Shown: piece after piece, positions 35,902 through 47,500 of the stretch | Layout of the letters: every line of letters starts with the position of its first letter | How positions within the stretch are numbered: position 1 is the first letter of the stretch | Source: Pogonophryne albipinna | Lineage: Eukaryota; Chordata; Actinopteri; Perciformes; Artedidraconidae | Length of the DNA stretch: 64,000 bases | Direction of reading: 5' to 3' | NCBI GenBank assembly: GCA_028583405.1 | Contig: CM053252.1 | Location: 39,929,567-39,993,566, forward strand | Position numbers and translations under genes: made by a program | Notes under the pieces: model-generated | The model's database searches: none | The model's input: only the letters and a program-made list of their open reading frames with translations | Told to the model about the DNA's origin: nothing

Positions 35902-37604
35902 TCACTGGCAGAAGGGCGAGGCAGTGGGGTCGAAGCCCTTGAACACGTCCTTCAGCGAGGCCTTGTCCTGCTCCGCGGTGCTCTGCTCCACCTGCACCGG
36001 GCTGCTCCCCCCGAACGGGCTCCCCGTCCCGCCGGGTTTGGCCGCCTGCTTCACCGCGCCAAATAAAGTGGACACTGGGAGGTTGTGGACCCCCGCGGGC
36101 CCCTGATCCCCAGAAGCTCCTGGAGGCCCCTGCCCTGCTGCGGCTGCAGGACCCCCCTGTGCTGTGGAGTTGGGCGAGGGTGCGGGTTTGGGCCGGGGCC
36201 GGTTGTAGCTGTTGTATCGGTCGGTTCCTTGCTCGACACTTTTTTCCGGCTCTGGTTGGTCCAGAGCTGACTTCCGGACAAACAGGGGCTCCTTGGACTT
36301 GGGTTTAGCCGCGGGGGGGTCGCTGGGTTTGGACTCCACGCTGGCTGAGTTGGGGGAGTTGTTGGAGCCGCTTCCGGCTCCGGGGCTACCTGGTTTGTTA
36401 GTCCTTGGGTCATACAGACTGATGTTGCTCAGCACGCTGGCTCCCCCTGCTGGCCCGGCCCCCACACCGCGGCCTGCCCCACCTGAAGAGAACATCCTGG
36501 GGTCATAGGGGGCGATGGGAGGGGTGGAGGAGCTGGATGGTGGTGCTGGAGAGGCAGAGGGTACAGGGGGGGGCAGGGGCTCAGAGGGTTGCTTCAGAGC
36601 CGACTTCTGAGGCTGGAGGCGGGGGTCCGAGGGGCCTTTTCGGGACATACGGGGGTCGACTGGCTTTTCTACGGGTGGGGGAGGCATGGATGGAGGTGGC
36701 CCCAGGAGCGACATAGGGGGAATAGGGGGGGGTAGGAGAGGAGGGGAAGGAGTTTGGGATGGGCTGGAGTTGACAGTCTTCAGGATACGAGACAGCAGCT
36801 CAAAGTCTGGGAGGGTGGAGGAGGAGGAGGAGGAGGAGGGGGCAGGGGGGTCCAGGGAGGAGGGAGGGGGGTGAGGGTGAAGGGGAGGAGGATGTGAGTG
36901 AGAGAGCGACGGTTGGAGCGACGGTTGGAGCGGCGGCTGAGAGCGGGTCGGACGTGGTTCTATGGAGGAGACGGGAGGGATGCCGGGGGGGAGTGGGAGG
37001 AGGTCCTGCTTTGGGGCCGGGAGGGGAAGGAGGTCCTCCGGAGACCAGGTGATGGTCTTGATGAAGGCTGGCATGTGGAGCACAATGTCCTTCTTGATGT
37101 GGCTGAACTGCTGCAGCTGTGAGCGGGGGTCTCTGAGAGCCATGCCCATGAGGGGGTCCAGAGGGATGGGGACCGGCTTGTCTCGTAGGACCCGCTCCGT
37201 CTCCTCCTCCTCTGCCGCTGCCGGGGTTGTGAGGGGCGGGGGCTTGTAGACCAGAGGAAGCTCCGGTTTGGTTGCAGGGGGCACGTGGGGGGGTCCTGTT
37301 GACACAGCAGCAGCTAGACGGGCTAACCTGGGGTCTGCTGGGGGTCCAGAGGAGGCTATAGTGGGCATGGGGAGGGTGGAGTCAGCCGAGTCTGCACCAC
37401 GGGCCAGACGAGGGTCCCGAGCCATGCGGGGGTCTGCGGGCCGGGGAGGAGGGTTGGCAGGAGAGGCCTTCAGGAGGCGAGGGTCGCTCCGGGGGCCGTC
37501 AGATTTAGGGGGGGCCTGGGTCTGCTGACGGAGCGTCTTCAAGATGGATGTCACACTGCTCCCTCCGTCCTCATCCTCACTAGAGTACCAGTTCCCAGAG
37601 TCAC
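35902..37604 (-). CDS. zc3h4: zc3h4 coding exon 14 (terminal, stop at 35902)
   Basis: The 1,703-nt terminal exon starts [20 protein letters not shown]. It carries repeated DPR motifs ([46 protein letters not shown]), the [15 protein letters not shown] motif, [39 protein letters not shown] and the conserved C-terminus [18 protein letters not shown]. The stop is TGA. The acceptor is tctcag. Confidence 0.96.
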
Positions 37605-40600
37605 CTGAGAGACAAGACACAGATGTGTTTACTTCTGGAACAGTCTGTTAGGAAACACTGAAACTACAGCGGACACAATCAGCTCTGGTCCTGACAGCCA
37701 TTATGTCTTTATTTAGGTTCAAATGCAGTAAATACTTCTTAAAAGAGAAAGAAATTATTTTTAAATCAGTGACAAGGGCAAAAAGACCAAAGAGAAGATT
37801 TGTTATTTAGTAGAAAATATTTAAAGATATCTAATATAGAAACAGCTTGAATGCAGCATTCTTTTCTTTATGCAATGTGGAGCTATTGTCAATCCTATAT
37901 GTTGGATTGGTAACTTAAATGTTATGAAGGCTGCACTTCACTGCGTTATCAATGATGTATAGGATCAATTAACTCCAGTATACTTAACTGAACCGTTAAA
38001 GGCACTATCCACCTTCCTTCACTATCATTTTGAGTGTAAATAATTGCCACACTGAACAATGTCAAATGACGATTTTGACTGAAAGCATTACCTCCCCACC
38101 CACAACATTTTCTGTAGATATCCTCCAAATATCATTATCGTAAATTGTTTGTGTGACGTTAATCGTGTAGGGAATATTTTATATCATGACAGCCCTCAGT
38201 GAAACATTTATTTAGCTCAATGGCAGCCACATCTGCACATCATTCCTATGAAGCAGAACCATGGAATGATCTAAAGTCCACCATCACCGTTAACATGTAA
38301 TATGAAAGTTGGTCAGTAACACATAATGTGTTCAACATCAATCTACAGTCCTTTCCTTTTTTTAACCCTTTCCTGAATCTCCCTCTGAATATAGAGTGTT
38401 GTAGGAGGATATATATACAAAAGTGAAAATGTAAATTAAGTGACAGAGATAATGCAAAGGAGCACTACATCTCACAGGAATCATTTATACACCAGCCGCT
38501 CCCCTACCTTCAGCCTCTCGACTCTTCTCTGCCCCCCCCTCGGCCATCCTGCGAGCTCTCTCCTCTTCCTCTTGCTGCTTCTGCTGGATCCTCATGAACA
38601 GCACGCGCTGCGCTGGAGGCAGGAAGTCAGGCACAGAGATCCCTCCCTGATTGGCTGATGCTCCATTAGCAAAGCCTTCCTGGCCACCAGACTGATGACC
38701 AACGTTCCCTGCTCCTCCTCCTCTCTCGTCCATGCCAGAGAAACCCTGGTAGTTGTCACCTGAGAGGGAACAAGCGTCAGTGAACAGTTTTATGAGCCAC
38801 CACCAGATAAAACCTGCTGCTTATTCTCTCAGCCTCTGATGATGTAGTTTAATGATTAGAGCTGACTCACCTTCTTGCACCACTCCCTCCATCATTGAGT
38901 CCTGCGGGTGGAAGAAGTTATTGAAGAAGTTTCCTCCTCCCGGAGGAGGCCCTGGGGGCATGGCTCCTCCATGAGGAGGGCCGTCACCAGACGAAAATCC
39001 TCCCATCATGGGAGGGGGGCCCATGTTGGGGGGACCCTGGTTCATCCCGTGGTTGGGGCCCATGTTCTGCATGTCAGGGGGCATCATGCCTGGGGGAGGA
39101 GGAAAGCAGGGTGGAGGGGCCCCAGGGGGCCCTTGGGGTCCCGGTGCTGCAGTCTGACCCTGGTTGCTACTGGGAGTCTGGCCCCTGAGAGAGGAAGAGA
39201 ACAGGAGTGAGGATTCACGGAGTGGATTTCAAAGATCTAGAACAAAAAATCTATAAAAGTTAAAAAGTAACCCAACAATAAATGATTACTTGTAGAATAT
39301 AGTCATGTAGAATAAGGAATTAATAAGTGTTTTATAATGACTAATAAAGAGCCAATATACTGCTAATATGCATGTTAATTAACAACTAGTTGATGGTGAG
39401 TTTGTGTACCTTAATATAAAGTGTTACCAAGTATTCTTTTAATGAACTAAATAAGACAATCTTTTCAGCTTTGTGATCAAATCACCAGCTGCAGTTTCCC
39501 CTGATGAGAATCATAACATTATTCTTTTATTTCTAAAGTTTGTGTTTGGATTTCTTACCTTACAGCCAGTTTGTGAGCCAGCTGTCCTGTGGGCTGGACT
39601 TTGATCTCGAACAGGGAGGGGATCTTCTTCCCGGGGCCACCACCTCCTCCACCACATGGAGGTGGGGGGCCCATGTGGGGAGGAGGGCCACTGGGATTTG
39701 GGGGCCCACCTTGGAAGAGATTTACATCAGGGCCATGGACAGGGGGAGGAACACAGGGGTTGGACCCAGGACCAGGCCCAGGCCCTGGGGGGGGACCTTT
39801 GTTGGCATTGGGCCCCTGGTTAGGTGGAGGACCCCCGAAGTCACCTGACGGGGGCCCGCCAAAATCTCCGCCCCCTGTGTTGTTGTCTACAGGAAGGAGC
39901 CGGGGAGGGGTGGGGAGGAGGCCAACTCCAGGAGGGGGTTTGGGGAGGGGGTTGATGCCTTGCTTCTTCAGCTCCTCCACCTCCTTCTCATCCTCCGCTC
40001 CCGCCTCCGCATCCTCCGCCAGCATCTGAAAAACAAACATGTCCACACATAAGTTCATCGGAAATATTTACTCAAGGCAATCATTTGAACAAACTATTGG
40101 ATGTTTATTTATTAATTATTAAATGTGTTGTTGGCATGCATGTTTATTGTTTAGTTTTCTTTTTAGTTTTGTTGTTGCCCTGTGCGGCATGCTTTGACAG
40201 TGCTATGTTTTAAGTGGTCATGCCAATAAAGCTCCTTTGTATTGTATTGTTTAAGTTAAAGAGCTTCACTGCATTTTGGATTTGTATAGAACCTGGACAT
40301 TCATTTAATACTAATAAAACATTTTAAAGAGTTCACAGAAAGTAGGCGAGGCCCACCTTGTCGAGCAGGTCCTGGGTGTCTTCATTCAGGGCGTCATGGG
40401 AGAACATGCACTCGTCTCCGTTTACACAGTTCCCCGTGGTGTGGAACAGCTTACAGGGGAACTCGCGTAGCATGGGAGTCAAGGAAGAACACTCACAAAA
40501 AGAATTGACAGAAAACTCAAATTGACCCTTTTTTCACGAGGTCATGATTTGAATTTGAGATTAAAGCAAACCTATATTTTAAATTAAGAGGAATCTAAAT

Positions 40601-43600
40601 GATGTAACTTCATACTGGTAAAAACGTCAGCTTTGCTGTTGAAGGATCTCTATTTAAGGACACAACTTTAATTTGACTCTAAAAACAGTTACTCATCAAT
40701 ATATGCCCCTGAAAAAGAGTCTCTCTGCTGGGTTCACTAGTGAAGGATATCATGCATGTAAGGACAGTGGTCAGCCCGGGCACAGAACCCAGTGATGTAG
40801 AACTTGCACAGCTCCTTCTTCTTGGGCAGCTCAATGTCGTGGCTGAAGTTGCAGTGGTCCCCCTGTTGATTGAAAAACATCATGATGTAATTATTAAATG
40901 TAGGATGGTGTGTACAGGGAGATTTTTCATCAGCCAAAACACATTCATATATCTATAGATCACTGGTGCCAGATATACAAATCTTAATTGAGCATAATTT
41001 AACAGCAACCATATATGTGTAGCTGTTTTAATATGATAATTGCCAGAGTTGTACTTCCATAGAACAACATTGCGCTTCCATATATGGTGCGTGCGTAGTA
41101 TGTAGTATTAACAATAAAGAACCTTGAATGTTGGTATGGTGTGTTGTTATTTGGACGGTAAACACTGCCTGGGGAACAGAAATGGAAGCTGGGCCCAGAT
41201 ATCGACTGGCTGAACCACATCACCCAAAATATGAGCCCACAGGTATCGTCTTCACAGTAACAGATGATGTGTTCCTAGACTGACCAAACTGTGATACACG
41301 TAAATGTGTGCAACCTTACCCAGGTACAGCGCCCCTCGATGTAGTACTTGCAGATGGCCTTTCCTTTCTTATCCTGGTGCTTCTCATTGGGATTCCTCCT
41401 CATTGGTCCTGGTCCATCACCTCCTCCACCGCCGTCCTAAACCACAAACGAAGGAGGGTGTCATTAAGAGAAGATTTGTGTACATTTTATTGCTCACGTT
41501 TAATGAATAATTCTTACCCCGTTGTCCATGTCCCCGTTGTTGTTGTTGTTGTCGTCATCGTTGCCCATGTCACCTCTTCCTCTCCCCCGGTTTCGACCTC
41601 TTCCTCCTCTGAGCATACCGCGCCCTCCTTTACCTCTCCCTCTCCCGCGGAGACCTTTACCCCCTTGGGAAGACATTTAACACAGAGTGGGAGATTGAAT
41701 TTGGGCGACTTAGTTCATCAACCGCGTCAGAAAGTGACTTTGAGTCTTTGAGTTGAGAACATGAAGAAGCCCCTCGGGTCCAGACTCACCTCGGCCTCTG
41801 TCTTTGGACTTTTTGTACTGATTTGAGTACTCATCGTAGTCCTCCTCACCCATGTTGTCATAGTCATCATCTCCATACTGTGCGAACAGATTTCACACAT
41901 TATTGAATACGGAAGCTGCCAAGGAAATTAAAATCGGTGCATCTCTAGTCCCAGTTGGTTGTAGAACATTCATCCCATTTTCTTTAGCTGAGGTTATATT
42001 AAAAGCAGTACACAGTAAATGCAATCAACCATGATAATACAGTCATTCAGAAATGGTGATGCAAGGACTTTGAATATGTGTTCATTGATTATTCTTTTTT
42101 CACATTATTATTCTAACAAGTTTGATTTCTCAATGATAGACAGAAAAAGGTTATTATCAACCACTGAAGATGTTGCATGCAGGTCCAACACAGAAAAAAG
42201 TACCCTCAAGTAAAAATTAAGAATATTTACATCTTCAACATTTTTTTGTTTACTGTGAATGTGAGTATATTTCAAAATATGCAAAATACACAAAATTAGC
42301 CGAGAGAATAGCAACTCTTTCCCTGGAGTTTGACCGAATCAAGAAGACTTTGCTTCTTCATTCTAAACCTCACCTCCATCTCTTCTCCATAGCCGTCTCC
42401 GTCATCATTTTCTCCTCCCATCTTTTCTCCTCCCATCTTTCCTCCTCCTCCTCCTCCTCCTCCTCCTCCTCCTCCTCCGCCTCCTCCTCCTCCTCCGCCT
42501 CCTCCGCCTCCTCCTCCTCCTCCACCTATACTTCCCCCTCGACCTCCTCTTCCTCTGCTCCCTCCTCTTCCTCTCCTCCCTCCCCTCATCAGTCCGCGGC
42601 CTCTCTGGGTTTTCATGCGACCTCTTCCCCCTGCAGAGACAGAGAAATCACATGAGTGAGGAAAAGAGCCGAGTCAGTGCCTTAATAAGGAACTTTTGGA
42701 AAATATGTTCATTTGTATGTCTGTAAACTTATGAAGAATCTGCTACAAAGATTTTTTCACGCAGCCACAGATTATTTTAAAAGTCTGTGCTCCTAAAGGC
42801 CAGTGAAATGTATATGGAACATACTTAACAGCACCTGGCCTTATATGCAATCTGCCTCTTAGCATTTCCTCGTTGTTGCACGTAATGCGCTGTGTTTAGT
42901 CTCACAGACAACTGGATTACATCTCAGCTGGGTGAATGTTTATTGTGCAGCAGAATATGTAACACACACCAAGTTTAATTCTTTAATCAAAGCTTTAACC
43001 CACCTCGTCCCCCACGTGGACCTCCACCCTCCTTCGCCTTGCGGTACTGGTTCAGCTCCTTGTTGAAGTCGTCGTAGTCTTCATCAGCAATTTCCTCCTC
43101 TTCCTCTCCCTCAAAGTTCTCCTCTTCAAAGTCTTCGTAGCCTCCATAGCTCTGCTTGTCCATCTTCATGTAGCTGCCTTTCTTTGAGCCGCTGTAGCCC
43201 CCATGAGTCTAGAGCGGGGTAAACATATCAGGTTATTTAACTTTAAACAAAACATTATGAACAGAGACTTAGGGGAATAAAGACTTACAGGAGGGGGGGG
43301 GTACTGTGGACTGTACTCTCTGTACTTCCTCTTCTCACTGGGACTGTAGTCAGAGTCGTCGCTGAGCTCTGAGTGGTCGTCATCAGAGGACGCATGGCGC
43401 TGAGGGAGAGGAAGAAGACTTTTTAGAGAGACTCACATCAGGACCAAAACCCCTCAGCAGCTGAACACTTTCCTCCCCTCTGCAACCGGCCTCATCAACA
43501 AAGACCCCCCCACTGACACTTTCTCTCAGCCACTCCATAGACTTTATGCATTACATTAATGCACACTAAGCAAACAGTATCTTGTTTTGATTTATTAACA

Positions 43601-44558
43601 ACATTTCCAGTTCTGCACAACTCTACGAATATCTTGCATATTTGTACACAAGATACCTCTCTTAGTATCTGAACAGCTTTTTTACTTTCCATTGTCCAAT
43701 TTGCGAGTACTATGTCATAGAAAACTATACGTCGCAATCATTTTCTATATCTTAACATATAAGAGTTTTTTATAGTTTCTTACAATAGTTTTTATTTGTT
43801 GGGTTTTACTTAGTTTGTATCTTCTTTAACGGTGTTTATTTATGCACCATGTACACCAAGGTAAATGACTCGTATATGTGAACATACCTGGCCATAAACC
43901 TGACCATGGATATTTTTTAAGATTAAGACTGAGGGTGAAATACAACAGTCTGTTCTCATCAGTCTTACTTTGTGTTTGGATTTGCGTTTCTTCTTGGCCC
44001 TCCTCTTCTCCCTCTCTCGCTCTCTCTCTTTCTTCCTCTTCCTCTTGCGGCGGTGGGACCTCTCCTCGTCTGAGTTGCTGCTGGCGTGGCCCTCCTTACT
44101 CCTCCGAGGCCTGTCCGCGGCCCCTTCCCCTACCGCTTCACCTCCACCTGCTTCTTCTACGCCATCTCCACCTCCTTCTACTGCGACTGCAGACACACCT
44201 CCTCCAACCTCCTTCTCCTCCACCTCTCCCCCATCATCTTCCAGCTCGCCCTCCTCCAGCTCCCCATCCTCTGGCCTGTATATGTGAACAAAAAACAAAT
44301 AGGGAGGTTACTAATGTTATGTTTTTATGGGATGTAGCCGAGCCGGCCCCCTACCTCTGAAGTGTTGGTATAAACATTTGAAAATGATCACTTTATTGTC
44401 AAACGACAATGAATTAAAACTAAAAATGTATATGTAATAATTTGTTTTGAATGGTCGTGGATGAAAACGAGTACAGAGGCATCGGACGTTGACTTCTAAT
44501 CTATAGTTCAACTCCTCTTTATTTACCTGGCGCTCCTCTTGAAAGGCATTATTTCCAT
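35902..44558 (-). CDS. zc3h4: zc3h4, CCCH zinc-finger protein 4 (whole coding span, 14 exons)
   Basis: Fourteen exons join in phase (4,221 nt, 1,406 residues plus stop; the human protein is about 1,300). Order seen: short N-terminus; acidic [16 protein letters not shown] stretch and Lys/Arg/Glu-rich tract (exon 2); Gly/Arg (RGG-like) region with a 29-glycine run at about residues 254-282; three CCCH fingers at about 411-429, 440-458 and 463-482; the conserved block after finger 3 ([18 protein letters not shown]); Pro/Gly-rich middle; [16 protein letters not shown] block; long Pro-rich tail with many DPR motifs, ending [18 protein letters not shown] as in vertebrate ZC3H4. In the family, ZC3H4 binds nascent RNA and, with WDR82, forms the nuclear Restrictor complex that ends unproductive transcription. 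The start is the ATG at 44558; an in-frame stop lies three codons upstream in the genomic sequence. A second in-frame ATG is at 44549. It lies head to head with sae1. Confidence 0.95.
38508..38759 (-). CDS. zc3h4: zc3h4 coding exon 13
   Basis: The 252-nt exon contains [20 protein letters not shown] and [15 protein letters not shown], a highly conserved predicted helical segment of the family. The acceptor is tctcag and the donor is gtaggg. Confidence 0.93.
38871..39184 (-). CDS. zc3h4: zc3h4 coding exon 12
   Basis: The 314-nt exon encodes a Pro/Gly/Met-rich low-complexity region ([20 protein letters not shown]) followed by [15 protein letters not shown], equivalent to the ENFYQQQEGME region of mammalian ZC3H4. 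The acceptor is tctcag and the donor is gtgagt. Confidence 0.88.
39559..40025 (-). CDS. zc3h4: zc3h4 coding exon 11
   Basis: The 467-nt exon starts [20 protein letters not shown], continues with the [18 protein letters not shown] block and a Pro/Gly-rich stretch, and ends [20 protein letters not shown]. These blocks are diagnostic of ZC3H4. The acceptor is tttcag and the donor is gtaaga. Confidence 0.93.
40130..40255 (+). repeat. Possible non-LTR retrotransposon 3' tail in zc3h4 intron
   Basis: The stretch ends with CCAATAAAGCTCCTTTG followed by a short TATTG repeat. That is the look of the 3' end of a fish LINE or a SINE derived from one (polyadenylation-like AATAAA plus a short tandem tail). 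Only the end is visible, so the family is not assigned. Confidence 0.4.
40357..40466 (-). CDS. zc3h4: zc3h4 coding exon 10 (zinc finger 3)
   Basis: The 110-nt exon encodes [20 protein letters not shown] and [16 protein letters not shown], so finger 3 has spacing C-x8-C-x5-C-x3-H. It follows an intron ending in AC, not AG. The donor is gtgggc. Confidence 0.93.
40467..40750 (-). other. zc3h4: U12-type AT-AC intron of zc3h4
   Basis: This 284-nt intron begins ATATCCTTC (40750 downward) and ends AC (40468-40467). It has a branch-site-like TTCCTTGAC at 40486-40478, whose branch adenosine lies about 12 nt from the 3' end. All three match minor-spliceosome AT-AC consensus. No GT-AG choice restores the conserved MHG(E/D)FPCK junction between fingers 2 and 3, while this one does exactly. 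Confidence 0.92.
40751..40862 (-). CDS. zc3h4: zc3h4 coding exon 9 (fingers 1 and 2)
   Basis: The 112-nt exon completes finger 1 (GDHCNFSH) and encodes finger 2 ([19 protein letters not shown]). Spacing is C-x7-C-x5-C-x3-H. There is no GT at its 3' end; it is followed by ATATCCTTC, the U12-type AT-AC donor. Splicing there gives MHG|EFPCK, as expected for the family. Confidence 0.93.
41320..41436 (-). CDS. zc3h4: zc3h4 coding exon 8 (start of zinc finger 1)
   Basis: The 117-nt phase-0 exon encodes a Gly-rich linker, the basic [10 protein letters not shown] stretch, and [11 protein letters not shown], the first half of CCCH finger 1. The donor is gtaagg. Confidence 0.93.
41518..41663 (-). CDS. 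zc3h4: zc3h4 coding exon 7
   Basis: The 146-nt exon encodes a Gly/Arg-rich [12 protein letters not shown] region and then [19 protein letters not shown]. The acceptor is set at cccaag|GGGG because it restores the frame from exon 6. The acceptor is less certain than the donor gtaaga. Confidence 0.78.
41790..41877 (-). CDS. zc3h4: zc3h4 coding exon 6
   Basis: The 88-nt exon encodes [20 protein letters not shown] followed by YKKSKDRGR, the second copy of the DYDEYS...QY motif typical of ZC3H4. The acceptor is gcacag and the donor is gtgagt. Confidence 0.88.
42374..42630 (-). CDS. zc3h4: zc3h4 coding exon 5, with 29-glycine run
   Basis: The 257-nt exon encodes RGG-type repeats, then a run of 29 glycine codons at 42440-42526 (mostly GGA/GGC), then [20 protein letters not shown]. 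The frame is held across the repeat. The acceptor is ctgcag and the donor is gtgagg. Confidence 0.85.
43004..43208 (-). CDS. zc3h4: zc3h4 coding exon 4
   Basis: The 205-nt exon encodes a Tyr/Glu-rich stretch with the conserved [18 protein letters not shown] block, ending in Gly/Arg-rich sequence. The acceptor is ctctag and the donor is gtgggt. It ends after one base of a Gly codon. Confidence 0.9.
43289..43399 (-). CDS. zc3h4: zc3h4 coding exon 3
   Basis: The 111-nt exon is phase 0 at both ends and encodes [26 protein letters not shown] sequence followed by [15 protein letters not shown]. This matches the Ser/Asp-rich part of vertebrate ZC3H4. The donor is gtaagt. Confidence 0.9.
43969..44275 (-). 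CDS. zc3h4: zc3h4 coding exon 2
   Basis: Acceptor tacag|G and donor |gtaaga frame a 307-nt exon. It encodes the acidic [11 protein letters not shown] stretch, a Gly/Glu-rich variable part, then [20 protein letters not shown] and a Lys/Arg-rich nuclear-localisation-like tract ending KSKHK. Confidence 0.9.
44527..44558 (-). CDS. zc3h4: zc3h4 coding exon 1 (start codon)
   Basis: Thirty-two coding bases encode [10 protein letters not shown] plus two bases of an Arg codon, then a donor GCCAG|gtaaat. Joining to exon 2 gives ...[13 protein letters not shown], which leads into the conserved acidic motif. In-frame TGA occurs just upstream of the first ATG, so the start must be here unless an unseen splice intervenes. 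The N-terminus is shorter than the mammalian proline-rich one. Confidence 0.65.
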
Positions 44559-47500
44559 TTGTGTGAGTCAGGGTGTGCGAAACTTATTTTCTTAAGAAGA
44601 ATCAAAAATGTTTTTTAACATTCACAACCTGAATTAGACCCTTTAGGCTAAAACTCAACAGTCAGGGTGACACAGTTCATTAGAAACAATTACTTTTAAC
44701 TGTTACATTTTGGAAAGGGCCTTCTCTAAATTATTTGAATGTTTTCCTTATAGCACATTTAGCTTTTAAGTGTGAAGACCTGTTAGACTAAACAGCAGCA
44801 CATTGGGACACTGAACTACGATTGGTGATTTATTTCTGGAGGGCAAAAAATGCAAGATTGTTTATTTTGAGCGCATGTGACTCTACCAGGTGTATTGACA
44901 CAGCGCTTCTATTACTCGCAGATGTTTGCCTGTTTAAACGACTGATCAAATTGCTTGCACAGAAGCCACAAAACATATGAAACCACTTCATACAATCAAT
45001 GCTTCATAAAGTATATATGTAACTAATAAAAAAAGAGCTTAAGGAACAATTACAGAAATCCTTTGCGGTGTGGTTATCATGTAAACCTTCAGTTTGGCCT
45101 ACACTCCTGCTTGTCAACGCCATCAGCTCAACAAGCTGCCACATGATAATAATACAATAACTTCAAATACAAATATGCATGCATGCCACTGATTCACATT
45201 CATCTAATGTAGAAAAAAAACGACAGCAAATGTGTTAAAGAGAAAAACAGCTTGCGGGCAGTCTAAACCAGATTCCTAATAGAATTCAAACCATATAGTA
45301 TAAAAAAAACCTTGGATATTAATTGAATTGCTGCGAAGCCATCACATCAGGTCATTTGTATTAAATAGTGTGAGCAGGCCTTCTGACAGAGGCTTTTGAA
45401 GCACACTCATGCAAAAGGTCAGACCACAGAAATGTCTGAGGCTGAAGGAGTCCCAATTTTACTGCAGTATTTACGGGACGGGACATACAAGAAATGACAC
45501 GTGATGTTACTGTGGTCAACTGCCAGACTCAGACCATGAGACCCTAATTGACCCTGATCACATGCAGGCCTTTTGCAGTGACTGGTGGCTATGGGCTAGT
45601 TGAAGAAAGGGGGGGGACATGCTAAAGAGACAACAGTGTATTAATACAGAAAGGCAACATGCTTAATTTAAGCTACACAATGGGAAAGTGAAAACTTTTT
45701 CTTCCATACCAGGAGGCTACCCTTTTCTAAGAAAATATACCATACACTTGATCACAACCAACCATTAACTGTAAAGATTATTGACATGGTTATATGGGTT
45801 ACTGTTTTGTCTGCTGTGTTTAATCCCTCGGATGTTATATGATTAATGACACAAGCTAGGGGTACATTATACTAACAAAGAGACAAATTGTTTGACACTC
45901 CTTATTGACCAATTATGATTGGGCTGCCCCACACAGACTAACACCCAAGGTAAGCTGATAACTGCTGTGTGCAGAAGGCTGGGAGAGAGGTCTGAGTGAT
46001 TCCAACAAGTGTTGTTAGTATGCAATATTTGAATACTCAAAGACTGGTTCTGTCCTATAAGGAGCATATGAGGATGAGACAAGCGGGCTGTGGGTTTAGC
46101 TTTGAGGCAAATGTCAGCTAGTGTGTACGATGCTCCGCACCACATCCTCAGCGTGCCAGCTTCCTCTGAGGGAGGAGATCTCAATAATCAGACTTAATAT
46201 CTGTGATTCATTTCCTTCACAAACAAATTGTTCATCTGCCAGAGCAATACGGCCATGCCCATACACAAACTTGTATCCAACTACCAATGAATGCTATTAA
46301 GTCCTAGGAACTACCCAACACGTATTTGAAGTGAGCAACATTCTGTCAGAAAATACAGACTTTGTAAAAATCAATAGTTTAACATGTTTTCGTTAGCCCT
46401 ATCAGAGGTCCGCTTGTAAAAGTATTTTGAGACTAATCCAGAGAGAATTAAACGTGCTGCTCCACAAGGCAAATTTACCAAATTCTATGATAGACTTAAA
46501 ACATTATCTTCTTTCAGATTTAAGGTAGTTGGGGGTTGTAAACAGCAACGGAATCCAGATTGTTTAGTTAACCTGTTATTGTTAGCACACAGCAAAAATT
46601 GGAGTTGCTCCATGAACATAATTATGTGATCAGCTCTATGTTATATCTATGTCTAATATAATCTAGGACATTTTTGGGCACATTGGAGGTCAATACAAAA
46701 GTTTAGTCTCAGATTGTGTATTTGATCATTGCAGCAGCTGGTTAACTTTTGATCTTCCCACCTTAAACACCACAAACTCATGAGTATCATCTCAAGAGCC
46801 AAGTAACTCCTCTACCTCACCCTGACATGCTATGAAGCCGGCTCATTAACCACAACCTGTTGGAGTCTGACACAGACCTGTCACAATGGACACCGGATTA
46901 TGCTGTATTACTGAAGCAGGTTTTATGAACAGGGAGGGGCTAGGATTATCTACAGGCAGAAACTGGTGGCCTCTCTGGCCTGATGTGATACTATACACAC
47001 ATTACCTGCTGCCAACAACGACCAGAAAAACGTACAATGCAAACAAGGTCAATCCACATTTCTCTGTGCTCAGCCACAAAACTAGCACATCCAGCCAGTA
47101 GACTTTAAGAGTTAATATCTACCTACAAAACATGTGTTTAACAGAGCTGAAAGAAACACTTGGCTTAACTGATGTTAACTTTAAACCTAAACAAGTCTCT
47201 GACAACTATGTACATTTAATTCCAGATCTGTTATCCACATAGTCTATACCAAACTAAATTCCATGTATATCCATTAACACTAGATCAAACAAATGGTAAC
47301 ATTTCTGAACCTTCACTACCAGAAGACAACTGTTAGAAGTTCTGAAAATGTCAAGAACAGGATTAATACCACCTATTAAGGATGATTCAATCAAAAATGC
47401 TTAACCATGCATTATGGTACATTAGCTCTGTGTATGAGATTGTAACTTATCTCTATAAGCAAAGGGCCATGATTAAAATGGGGAATACTTACTGTGAACG

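Larger units (their letters stand above)
37605..43968 (-). other. Internal introns of zc3h4 between exons 2 and 14
   Basis: Apart from the exons listed, this span is intronic. Gaps over 300 nt are 37605-38507, 39185-39558, 40026-40356, 40863-41319, 41878-42373, 42631-43003 and 43400-43968. I saw no other coding sequence in them. The only recognised repeat is a short retroelement-like 3' tail near 40130-40255. Confidence 0.7.

Noticed and set aside
38440..39848. Plus-strand frames over the zc3h4 exons
   Set aside because: Shadows of the proline/glycine-rich minus-strand coding exons, without splice or homology support.
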